From assembly GCA_030789695.1 (NCBI GenBank), contig CM061142.1, positions 279,489,043-279,553,042 on the forward strand: a stretch of DNA of 64,000 bases. The letters run 5' to 3'. This document shows, piece after piece, positions 10,071 through 18,909 of the stretch (positions are counted from its first letter, which is position 1; each line of letters begins with the position of its first letter). The notes under the pieces were generated by a model. The model was not told the origin of the DNA, ran no database searches, and was given only the letters and a program-made list of their open reading frames with translations. The DNA comes from Scilla litardierei (lineage: Eukaryota > Streptophyta > Magnoliopsida > Asparagales > Asparagaceae). The translations under genes and the position numbers were made by a program.

Positions 10071-10690
10071 TCAGGGCCTCTGCCCTGACCCGGGCTTGGC
10101 CAAAGGCCGGCCAGGGCCTCTGCCCTGGCCGGCCAGGGGGCCTGGCCCCCCTCGGCTAGGCCCTGGCCTCTGCCAGGGCCGGCCGGCCAGGCCCTGGCCA
10201 CTGCCAGGGCCTGCCGGCCAGGCCACTGGCCGGGGCCAGGGCTCCTGCCTTGGCCTCGGCCAGGCCCTGGCCTGAGGCCAGGGCGCCGGCCCTGGCCTCT
10301 GCCAGGGCCGGCAGGCCGCTGGCCGGGGCCAGGGCTCCTGCCCTGGCCTCGGCCAGGCCCTGGCCTGAGGCCAGGGCACCGGCCCTGGCCTCTGCCAGGG
10401 CCGGCCTGGCCCTGGCAGTGGCCAGGGCGCCGGCCCTGGCCTCTGCCAGGGCCGGCAGGCCGGCCAAGGGCCGGCCCTGGCCACTGCCAGGGCCGGCCTG
10501 GCCGGCAAGGCTCTGCCAAGGCCGGCCACTGCCGGCCTGGCCCAAGGCCAGCCACTGCCGGCCTGGCCCTTGGCCGGCCACTGCCGGCCTGGCCATGGCC
10601 GGCCATGGCTTGGCCATGGCCAGTCATGGCCAAGGCCATTCGGCGTTGGCCGGCCATGGCCCCTTTGGCCATGGCCGGCCATCCCCTTTA
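10071..10690. repeat. GGCC-rich palindromic array (CCAGGGCCGGCC type) in copia leader
   Basis: More than 600 bp made almost wholly of CTGGCC, CAGGGCC and GGCCGGCC words, extremely GC-rich and self-complementary. Longer segments repeat: GGCCTGAGGCCAGGGC occurs near 10269 and 10364. It lies between LTR and ATG on the element's sense strand, so it would be part of the RNA leader. Confidence 0.9.
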
Positions 10691-11151
10691 AACGGGGTTG
10701 CCGCACTCATTCCTCCCCCTTGATGGGGTGGTCGCCGGTGGTTATTGGCCGTAGCCAACCCCCTCCGCATGGGGAGAGGGGATGCATGGCCTTCATAGCC
10801 CATTTGGCCATGGTGCACATGCACCAAATTTTCCTCTTACCCGATGGAAATAACTTCCATCATCTTCCTCGATGAAGCACCCGTTCGTTGATGAAGTTAG
10901 TTATTGCCTAATGGCCGTGTGCCAAAAATGACTAACGTACTACGTGAACTGTCGGTTCTTCCCGTCACGGAGAGTTCCTACCATATCCGTAATGATAGGA
11001 GACCCTAACGTGAAAAGAACAACCGATGCGTTCTCTCCGTCACGAAGCGTTCCTACTATATCCGTAATAGTAGGAGACCCATTCGTGAAAAAGACAACGA
11101 CTCGTTCGTAGTTTCGACGGGGCGGTGGATTGACCGGGGCGAACCCATATG

Positions 11152-11163
11152 GCTCTGATACCA
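11152..11163 (-). other. Primer-binding site (tRNA-iMet) of copia
   Basis: The + strand GCTCTGATACCA is the complement of TGGTATCAGAGC, one base from the 5' LTR edge at 11165. Confidence 0.92.
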
Positions 11164-11164
11164 A

Positions 11165-11769
11165 TGTAGGATCCTGTCCAAAACAAAGTTAGGATCGATA
11201 ATTAAAGTGGAGACTTACGCTTGCGTATGCGGAACGATAGTCTCGGAACTTTGCCTTCGGATTCGCCACGACGGATCGAGTCTTCTCACGAACGGAGCAA
11301 GGCTACTAATCCACAATCTAAATCTCTATTTTAGATTAAGAACTTGGAAGGAGGGAGAGGAAATATTTCTGCAGAGCTTCGCTATGAAGAAGATGCATGC
11401 ATGAATTTCATGCAAATGTGTTAGGAAAATGGCTACCCTTGGGTCTTATTTATAGCCCCCAAGGTAGTTATTTTAGGGTAAGTTGTTCCTTTGGAACAAC
11501 TTAATTAAGGTGTACCATGATGCATGGCACATTATAAGCTTAAGTTGTACCATATGCATGGTACAACATAAGCTTAAGATATTCCCCCTTTATTAGCCAT
11601 ATGTCGCATGCACTTATGCATATATAATGCGACTTTCCCGCTCATACAGAGATCCTCTCCGCAAGGGAACAGATTCCCTTTGCACATGACTTCGTGTGCG
11701 CGACGTTCGAGGTCCGTATTCCCTCGTACATCCCCCACAAGGGTGTACAAACGTCTTCCATATCCAACA
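11165..11769 (-). repeat. 5' LTR of copia (605 bp)
   Basis: Differs from the 3' LTR by two substitutions (the GAGTAAGG/GAGCAAGG site and the CATGTCAC/CATGGCAC site). TATA box on the minus strand at about 11446-11456, with inverted repeats at 11480-11502 and 11544-11567. Confidence 0.96.
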
Positions 11770-11774
11770 CGGGG
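11770..11774. repeat. Target-site duplication of copia, right copy (CGGGG)
   Basis: Matches 3558-3562; Athila LTR sequence TACACCCTAAAG continues directly after it. Confidence 0.95.
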
Positions 11775-12124
11775 TACACCCTAAAGAGCGACCGTGTAGT
11801 TTTACTGCAAGCGCACGGTGTAGCGACGAGCGGGTATCGAACACAGGGAGGACGTATGATAGCGCCTTCTCCGAATAACCTGGCTATAGGGATAGAAAAG
11901 TAGGAAATTGCCTTTCGGCGATGTTGTCACAATCGTCAAACAATGTATAGAGATATAAAATCAAATAAAGACGCCTAGGAAATAGGGAATCCCCGCTACT
12001 CACCGTATCTCGTCATTGTGATTCATCGGTTTCACAATTGCTAGGGTAGAATGTCGGGTGAACTAGTTGCAACTGAATGTAAAACCTAGCTCACGCTCTC
12101 GCGCTGTTGCCGGTCTATAGCAAA

Positions 12125-12428
12125 CCTAGGCTCGGGTCCAATCTCTTGCAAACCCTAGCCTAGGCAAGCTAGCATTAGGATCAATGTCATCGTTCAATCG
12201 CATCCTGATCCCACTCTCGTGCAAACTCGGGCTATGACCTAGGTTGGGATAGTTCCTACCCGTCCAATCTCTTGCAAACGGGTATCGGTATAGAATTGCA
12301 ACCGATGATCCTAGTATCGGTCCAATCTCTTGCAAACCGATACTTCGAAAACTAAATTTCAACCGAATTCGGATTTCTAGGTTTTCCTATCGAATTGGGA
12401 TCCAATCTCTTGCAAATCCCAATCGATA
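12125..12428 (-). repeat. Five stem-loops sharing one 14-nt loop (Athila A 3' LTR)
   Basis: The loop CCAATCTCTTGCAA (+ strand) recurs, flanked by different complementary arms: CCTAGGCTCGGGT/ACCCTAGCCTAGG (12125-12164, one mismatch); a degenerate second unit near 12209-12232; TACCCGT/ACGGGTA (12257-12284); AGTATCGGT/ACCGATACT (12313-12344, perfect); ATTGGGAT/ATCCCAAT (12394-12423, with an outer TATCGA/CGATA extension and one bulge). In element sense they lie 380-690 nt downstream of the TATA box, in the presumed RNA leader. Confidence 0.9.
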
Positions 12429-12805
12429 TGAACACCTAGCAATAGTTCTACCAAACTAACCCTAATAGCAATTCTAGCAATAGTTCTACCAAATCATCAC
12501 AAATCGAAAATTGGGCTCGTAGGGTTCATCCCCACGCCCTAAGACGTTACGACTACTCACAATTCATATCGCAAATGGAAGAACAACCAATTGAAATAGC
12601 AATAGAATTCATGGCAATATTCAAAATAGCAATAAAAATAGGATTTTTAATAGAGAGGGAGACAAACCAATGTAGCTTTCGAAGAATCCAACAAAATAAC
12701 ACTTTCTTCTCCTCTCCAATCACAAGAATTAAACTCTAAAAAGTCTAATCTAAAAAGGCTACCAAAAGCAATCAAAAAGCTCTCTAAATTAGGTTAGAAT
12801 CTGGG

Positions 12806-12815
12806 GTTAAATACC
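12806..12815 (-). promoter_or_regulatory. TATA-like box, Athila A 3' LTR
   Basis: Minus strand GGTATTTAAC, about 85 bp downstream in element sense of the CTCGGCCGAGTG array. The equivalent in family B is CTATTTAAAC. Confidence 0.5.
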
Positions 12816-12895
12816 CCCCAAAACTGCCCAAAAATTCGTGACCAAACTGCCCCTGCGTAGCTCCAAAATCGTGATTTTCGCTACAGGCAGCGTTG

Positions 12896-13300
12896 CTCAC
12901 TCGGCCGAGGGACAAATGTCGCTCGGCCGAGTGAGAAACCCTGACGGATTCCAGTAAGTCTGGGGTCTTGGGGGTCGTCACTTCGGGCGTCACTCGGCCG
13001 AGTGAGTTGTCTCACTCGGCCGATGGGCTATCTTCACTCGGGCGGACGGGATACTCCACTCGGGCGGACGGCAATTGCCACTCGGCCGAGTGGGGCTTCT
13101 GCTGCTCAGACTGACGAAAAACAGTAAGTCGGGAGTTTTTGATGGGCGTCGTCTGAGTGCCACTTGGGCGGACGGGATACGTTACTCGACCGAGGCGGCT
13201 TCTGATGCTCGGCCGAGTGCACACTTGGAGCGTATCCGATCTGGCAGACCGAGCGGGATCTCGCTGGTCGGCCGAGTGACTCCTTCACTCGGCCGAGTGA
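12896..13300. repeat. CACTCGGCCGAGTG palindrome array, Athila A 3' LTR
   Basis: About eight copies of the 14-bp perfect palindrome CACTCGGCCGAGTG or close variants, mixed with CACTCGGGCGGACGG half-palindromes. It lies immediately upstream of the TATA box in element sense. Confidence 0.9.
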
Positions 13301-13593
13301 GACACTGAAAATGCCCATTCTGAGTGTTTTTGCCTCCTCGTCGCTCCTACGACGTTCTTTCTTCTTTCGCTCCTCTCCAATCTCAAAATACCCCTCAGGG
13401 AAGTTTTCGGTGACACTCCGGAGTGGGTGCATCTCGGAATCACTCCAAATCGCTCCAAATCTCCTGAAATACGACAAAAACAACAAATCGTGAAAAGTAT
13501 CGCAATATTGTCGATAAATCGTGAAAACATGATTTGAGCGATCTAAATGGCATGCAAACGCGCGGGAAAAAGGTGTAAAATACGGAGTGATCA

Positions 13594-13608
13594 AAATCCC
13601 CCAAGCTT
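13594..13608 (-). other. Polypurine tract of Athila A
   Basis: Minus strand AAGCTTGGGGGATTT abuts TGATCACTCC, the start of the 3' LTR. The identical tract is at 38480-38494 in Athila B. Confidence 0.9.
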
Positions 13609-15554
13609 ACCTCTTACTCGTCCTCGAGGAAGATAAGTAAAAGGCGAACCCGGTGAATTTAGAAAATGAAAACGATGGAAAATCGGAAAACGAAAAACGA
13701 AGAAGAAAGAAGAAAGCGAAGAGGGAAGCTGCTAGATCATTTTTCTCAGGACGTGGGTTTTGCTTACTCATATAGCATGCACCGAATGTAAAACACATGT
13801 CAAAGACTTTTATTTCGATATCATGGTATAATAATGCAAATAGAGAAAGAAAACCCAAGAATATTGATATAGCATGAAAAATGGAATAATTCTAAGATTA
13901 ACATCGTCTGAATCATTTAAAGCGGTATACAATATCGCTGATCACACACTTTTCAATTGAATGCTTTCTATGAGGAGTATAAGAATATCACGCAATAGAA
14001 TAGAAAGAATAGAAAAGCATGGATTTCATGAAATGAATGCTAGGCGTAGATTTCTGGATTTCGTGAAGCTAAAACAATCTCACCGAGTATAGAATATTAC
14101 TTAGCCTAGGTTGTCATGCACCGTCAGGTAGTCACTCTCTCACACATCATTGGATTCTCTCCCCCAAGCTTATCTATAAGCGTGGTGGCATATACAAAAC
14201 TGTATTTACATTCCCCATTTCTTTAGAAGCTCCAAATGCAAAAGAAAATAAAAATAAAAACAAAAAGAGGGAAGAAAGAGAGAGTGTATGAGATGGGATC
14301 GATTATTGAGATTCTTTTCTCTTTTCTTTTCTTTTTCTCAAATCTTTTTCTTTTCTTTTCTTTCTTTTCTCTTTTTTTAATAGCATATATACTCAATGAT
14401 CCCAAATCAAAAGAGAGAGAAGGATACATAAGAATTTTTCTTTATCTTTTTTGGTTTTGGGAAATTTGGAGCATGGAATTTAATAACGGGGGAAATGCCA
14501 AATACTAGAATCGCTAAGGGGAGATTCACCAATGATTTTAAAATAGAGAATTGATGTTCAAGATATGTGGAGAAAGAAATAAATATGTCTCTCAGTTCAC
14601 TCTATAAGACGTGCACGACAACTTCAGCAGGGTAATCTAATCTACTCGGTTTCGATCACAAAAAAGCAAACTAATCCAGATTTATCATAGCTAACATCAT
14701 TCAATCATCCTGAAGTGAAGTGTACAAGTCATGCAGATAGAAGTGATATAGGAAAAGAAAACGGTACTCCAGATATAAGCATTAAATTCGTGAATCTTGG
14801 TGTGTTTTCTACGATAGCATACATATGAATATTCAGACTTAGATAATAATAGAATTTCATCCATTTTCATACAGAAAAAATGTGGGTTACTATCTCTAAA
14901 TGCAAGGCAAATCATAGCATATGATATCAGAAATAAAAGCTAAGACATGACAAATATAGCATGCATATAGAGAAAGCTAACTCCACATCATCATCATCAC
15001 AGAAAAATCATCTCTAGCATGAGATGAAAGAAATAAAGGTAAAGAGGAAAAATAAAACTATTTACAATGCGGCACACAAAGAAAATAAGAAAAACGTGAT
15101 GCATGGTAAAAAAAAGAAAAAGTGATGAAAATGAGTGCAAATGCGGAAAATGGCGTGAAAAAACTAAAAATAAAGGTGGCAAATCGAAAAAACGTGAGAA
15201 CTCACTCCCCCAAGCTAAAGTGCACAGTGTCCTCAATGTGCAAAGTGTGGCACACCGAGAGACGTGTAATGGTAGGGGTATGTGAGGATGCATGCAGGAT
15301 GAAAAAGAGAAAATAAATAAAAACAACAAAATGAAAAGATGATGCGGACATGATGCATGCAGATATAAGAGTGAATCAGATATAAGAGTGTCACACCAAA
15401 AAGACTCTCCCTCTCTCCCAAAAATGATATAGAAAGATGTGATCAAAATGTGGGCCCAAAACAGTGAGGGGAGGGGGGGTGTGGGCAAAAATCATCAGGA
15501 CCAAGCAGAGACGGGCAGCATGACGGCAAAAAAGATCAATGGCATCAAGGGTGC
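13609..15554 (-). other. Athila A 3' untranslated region
   Basis: Homologous along its length to 38495-40420 of Athila B, but with no shared reading frame. It contains a purine-rich block (14232-14285) followed by a long TTTTC-rich block (14311-14382) that are roughly complementary. Open frames on both strands are not conserved between copies. Confidence 0.8.
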
Positions 15555-17701
15555 CTAAGAGGGTGGTGCTGCGCCGTCTCCGTCCTGAGGCGGAGGTGGT
15601 GGTGGTGGTGGATGGGGAACAGTCTGCTGGGTGGGTGGGGGTGGGGGTGTGGGTGTAGGAGCAGCCTGGGTGGGTGTGGGAGTGGGTGTGGGTACCTGCT
15701 GTGTGGGTGTGGGTACGGTCGGTACGCGAGGAAGCCACTCGAGAATCTGAGTGAGGCAATAGTGAATGCCCTGAAGTAGGTCGAAGCGGCTGGCCATAGC
15801 GGTGACGGTGGCAGACATGGTCCTGAGGTCACCTCTGAGGGCACTCACCGCCCCCTCAAGAGCACGAATGCTCTGAAGTACAGTGTCGGGGGAGGTGGTG
15901 CAGAGGGACGCATGTGTCTGTGCTGTGCAGGACGGGGCTGGCGGACTGGGGTGGTGTAGTGGATGGGCTCAGCAGGCATGTGGAGGAAGGGTGTTGTGCT
16001 CACAAGTGGGGCCCCAACCTCAGTGCGAGGCTGGGGCGCAGGCTGGTGTGAGGTGGAAGCAGCAGCAGCGGAAGTGGAATATAAAAGTGACGACGAGGCG
16101 GCAAGAGAGGTCAGTGACACAGACGTGGGAACAGACGTCACGACACTCTCAGAAAGTACAGCTGCGGTGGAGACAGAAGTGACGACCGCTGGGGAGGCAG
16201 TGTGGGGTCCAAAAGTCGAAATCCTAGCAGAGATCATACTGGCCATGGTCTCCACGACAGCAGCGAAAGAGGGCTCTCCGCTCTCAACAAAAGTAGGTGG
16301 GCGCTCGGGCAGTACGGAGCAAAGGGGCTCAACGGACAGAGCGCCAGCTGTGGAGGGAGTGGTGGTAGTAGAGGCGGTCTCAGCAAGTGTACTCCCGACA
16401 CCATCAGAAGTGTGGACAGTGGTGTCGGGAGCAGCAGAAATATCAGGGATAGGTTGAGGGGCCACGGGGTCAACGGGTGCAGCGTGTGCAGCGTGGGCCT
16501 GCTCAGCCTCCTTAGCCTCAAGCACGTAGGCGGCGGGGATCAGGAGATCCATCACCGGAAACCAGTCCACCTGTGCTGGTCCTATCTGTGTTCGAGCTGG
16601 GCCCGAAAGGATCATGTAGTCAGCACCGTAGGGACCGTGCAACCAGACCCAGTGCCGCTGGCCGTGCGGACGAAGCATCTTCATCCGGGCCATGACGTCT
16701 ATAGACAGTGAAGTGGGGCTCGGAGAACGACGCAAATCGACCGGTAGGTCCTCGCCGGTCATCAGGGCGAGCAGGGTGATCAGACCGTCGCAACATATCG
16801 GTGAGCGAGCGCCCACTGATACGATGATGCGGTCCAAAAACCAGCTCGCGATATCAATCACGACGGCAGGGACCAACTCGTCACTCCCCCTAGCTAGAGC
16901 TCTGGGGCGCGTCATCGCGTAGAGCATATAAAGCTCCGGCGTGGACATCGTCCCAGGCTCATACCTCGCCAAAAAGGTAGTCGCCATAAGGCGCTGAGCT
17001 ATGCGGAGGCAGGGGTGGACGATGGCTAAGGCCTTGGCCCTACTAGGGTCAAAGGCATCTGGTAAACCCGTGATCCGGGTCCAGAAAGCGTGGAAATCGA
17101 AGGAAGGTGGGGGGATGTGAGTGGGGGCATAACCACGGTCAGCCCCGGGGATATCGGGCCACGAAAAGGATGCTCTCATCATACCGAGAGTGACCTGGCA
17201 CTCTCGGTCCATAAACCTAAACGAGCATCCCTCGTCGGTCCGGGCTATAGAACTCAGCACCTCAAGTGTCGGACGGACGAAGGTGTCCGCCGACACTTGG
17301 AAAAAATCTCGCTAACCCACGTTGTCATACAACGTGAGCATCCCCTCAAGTACCCCCAGGCGTCCTAGGTCTGCAAGGTGAGCGAACCTGGAGGGTACAA
17401 TCGAGCACTGGGAAATGCGCTCAAAAACGACGCGGTGTGCATCGTCTCGAAACGTAATCCCCAGCGGCCCGACAAGTGGAGCCGGTGGTGGTAGTGGGTC
17501 GGCAGGGAGTGGCTGTGCGGGGTGAACGGGGACTGCAGGCTGTGGCTGTGTGGGGTGAACGGGGTCTGCAGGCTGTGGCTGTGCGGGGTGAGGTGGTGTA
17601 GGCGGGGGAGAGTCCTCCATCTCGAGGGAGGGGCCGGGCTCATCCGGCCGCTTCTGCTTGGCGGAAGCTCTCCTAGACTGTGGCCGTGTCCGGGGCGGCA
17701 T
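15555..17701 (-). pseudogene. Athila ORF-1-like 3' ORF, copy A (one stop, one frameshift)
   Basis: Starts at ATG 17699-17701 (MPPRTRPQSRR) with a basic N-terminus, then proline/histidine repeats. Next comes a globular region (ITFRDDAHR..., LGRLGVLEGMLTLYDNVG, CSFRFMDRECQVTL) that resembles the ATHILA ORF-1 family of unknown function. A Ser/Thr/Ala-rich linker, a short possible coiled coil and a Pro/Thr-rich tail follow. Against copy B it has one TGG-to-TAG stop at 17312-17314 and a one-base deletion near 15886-15890; otherwise the frame is intact over about 715 codons. It lies 3' of integrase in the position where some Athila elements carry an env-like ORF; no transmembrane segment is evident. 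Family assignment is from recall of conserved motifs. Confidence 0.78.
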
Positions 17702-18245
17702 GTGGGCCCCGGGTGCTCACCAAAAATAGAAAAAACGCGGCGTGCGAAAATAATTGGAACGAGTATACCGTAACACGCCGCGAGAGCAAAATAATGTATG
17801 TGTGCGAAGACGCCGCCTCCACGAAGCCAAAAACGCTCCCCGGAAGCTCCCCTAGGCTCCCCTAAGCTCCCCAATATAGCCTGCACATCAAACGAAGATA
17901 TCAGCGAGTAATATTCAAAATGTATGGGGGGTTAGGGGTATAATAGATATATTTTGAAGTTAATTTGGTGTAGGGGTTCGATTTGCACATGGATCGTCGA
18001 AAAATACAAGAAAAATGAGAAAATGGGCAAAATTGGGTTTACCGGAGCTCGGCCGGCGGCGAGGGAGTCGCCGGCGACTCGGGCGGTGCGGCGGCGTCAT
18101 CGACCGGCGGTGGTCAGCCGAGCGCGGTGGCGGGCAAGGCGGTTGGGCGGGTGGAAGCGAGTCGGGGCGTAGGGAGCTGATCGGGCGCGGGCGCGGGCGT
18201 GAAAACGAAAAAGTGACGCTTCGAATTCCGCGCCGAGCCCGCGGC
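17702..18245 (-). other. Presumed leader of the Athila A 3' ORF transcript
   Basis: Between the internal TATA box (18247-18256) and the 3' ORF ATG. It includes a GC-rich stretch (18040-18240) and no conserved frame. The homologue in B is 42596-43128. Confidence 0.55.
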
Positions 18246-18246
18246 T

Positions 18247-18256
18247 CTTATAAAGG
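18247..18256 (-). promoter_or_regulatory. Internal TATA box of Athila A
   Basis: Minus strand CCTTTATAAG, about 12 bp downstream in element sense of the internal palindrome array. It is conserved in position as CTATATAAGG in Athila B (43129-43138). Confidence 0.6.
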
Positions 18257-18267
18257 AAAAGTTACGA

Positions 18268-18605
18268 CACGGCCGAGTGACAGTGTCACTCGGCCGAGTG
18301 ATCGTAACGGAAATATTTTTGAAAATTCCTCCCCGCTTACGACTCGGTCGAGTGGCTTTACCACCCTCGGCCGAGTGGAATAAGTCCATTCGGCCGAGTG
18401 GCTCAAGCTACTCGGCAGTTCTCGCCCTAGGAGCATATCAGTTTCACTCGGTCGAGTGAAGATATATACTCGGCCGAGTGGCAATTTTACTGAAATCAAG
18501 AAAAGAAACAGAGAGTTGGGTACAGCAGACTTCCCTCGTTCGTGAGCCGCTCGGGAGGACGAACTTATGTGCTCGGCCGAGTAGCTAGTGTACTCGGCCG
18601 AGTGA
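18268..18605. repeat. Internal CTCGGCCGAGTG palindrome array of Athila A
   Basis: About nine copies of the same palindrome as in the Athila LTR. The surrounding sequence differs from the LTR, so this is not an LTR fragment. It sits between the end of integrase and the 3' ORF. Confidence 0.9.
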
Positions 18606-18904
18606 ATCCTGTTTTCTGCTGTTTGGCTCCATTTGGGCTCTAATCTCTGTTTTTCTTCCTCCAGTCGATTTCATCCTTCTCCTAAGCATCGAGCGCGTTC
18701 CTGGAGCGCTCCTCGTCGCCTTATTCATCCTCTTAATGATAGATACCCCTTTCTCCTCTCCTGTCAAAGAAAAATAGGACCCGTTATCACGAATTTTTCA
18801 GGCAAACGACTCAAAACACTAATAATTTCTAAAACAAAAATAAAGAACAAAGTAAAAATAAAGCGATAACCGTCGGTTTGCCTCCCGACAAGCGCTCGTT
18901 TAAG
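18606..18904 (-). other. Athila A spacer between integrase and internal array
   Basis: Matches 43476-43775 of Athila B. No conserved open frame; nothing further recognised. Confidence 0.6.
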
Positions 18905-18909
18905 GTCTT
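18905..18909. repeat. Target-site duplication of Tekay-like element 2, left copy (GTCTT)
   Basis: GTCTT precedes the LTR at 18910 and recurs at 28570-28574. Joining the flanks gives TTAAGGTCTTGAGCTCGACC, matching the uninterrupted Athila B sequence at about 43771-43790. Confidence 0.95.

Larger units (their letters stand above)
9261..11151 (-). other. Copia 5' leader (~1.9 kb) with several repeat blocks
   Basis: This is the transcribed region between primer site and ATG. It holds a ~77-bp direct repeat (about 10965-11100, CCGTCACG...TTCCTAC...TAGGAGACCC), the GGCC array at 10071-10690, a block of GGCTAATCTC...GTAGAGTAGAGCAC units (9725-9850), and CCCGTATGG units (9880-9975). Long open frames here (for example 9830-10672) arise from the low-complexity GC repeats and are not taken as genes. 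Confidence 0.8.
3563..11769 (-). mobile_element. Full-length Ty1/copia element with intact polyprotein
   Basis: Two 605-bp LTRs (3563-4167 and 11165-11769) differ at only two sites by eye. It has a perfect 5-bp TSD CGGGG, an iMet primer site, a purine-rich 3' tract and one uninterrupted gag-pol frame. It inserted 15 bp from the end of the Athila A 3' LTR. Near-identical LTRs plus an open polyprotein make it the youngest and most plausibly still autonomous element here. The clade within copia is not assigned. Confidence 0.96.
11775..13593 (-). repeat. Athila A 3' LTR, main part
   Basis: Matches 32645-34476 and ends CGGAGTGATCA next to a polypurine tract. It contains the five-hairpin array (12125-12428), a TATA box (12806-12815) and the CTCGGCCGAGTG array (12896-13300). 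Near 12437-12460 a short patch differs from both the 5' LTR and Athila B: it copies the downstream AGCAATAGTTCTACCAAA phrase. Short open frames inside are not genes. Confidence 0.94.

Noticed and set aside
9830..10723. Long overlapping ORFs (up to 280 codons) rich in Gly/Pro/Ala/Arg on both strands
   Set aside because: Caused by a stop-poor GGCC repeat array in the copia leader; open in several frames at once, so compositional.
13106..13594. 162-codon minus-strand ORF spanning the Athila palindrome array
   Set aside because: Reads through CTCGGCCGAGTG repeats in the LTR; interrupted in the other LTR copies at different points.
15845..16711. + strand ORFs overlapping the Athila 3' ORF
   Set aside because: Antisense shadows of the minus-strand ORF, whose frame, not the + frames, is preserved in Athila B.
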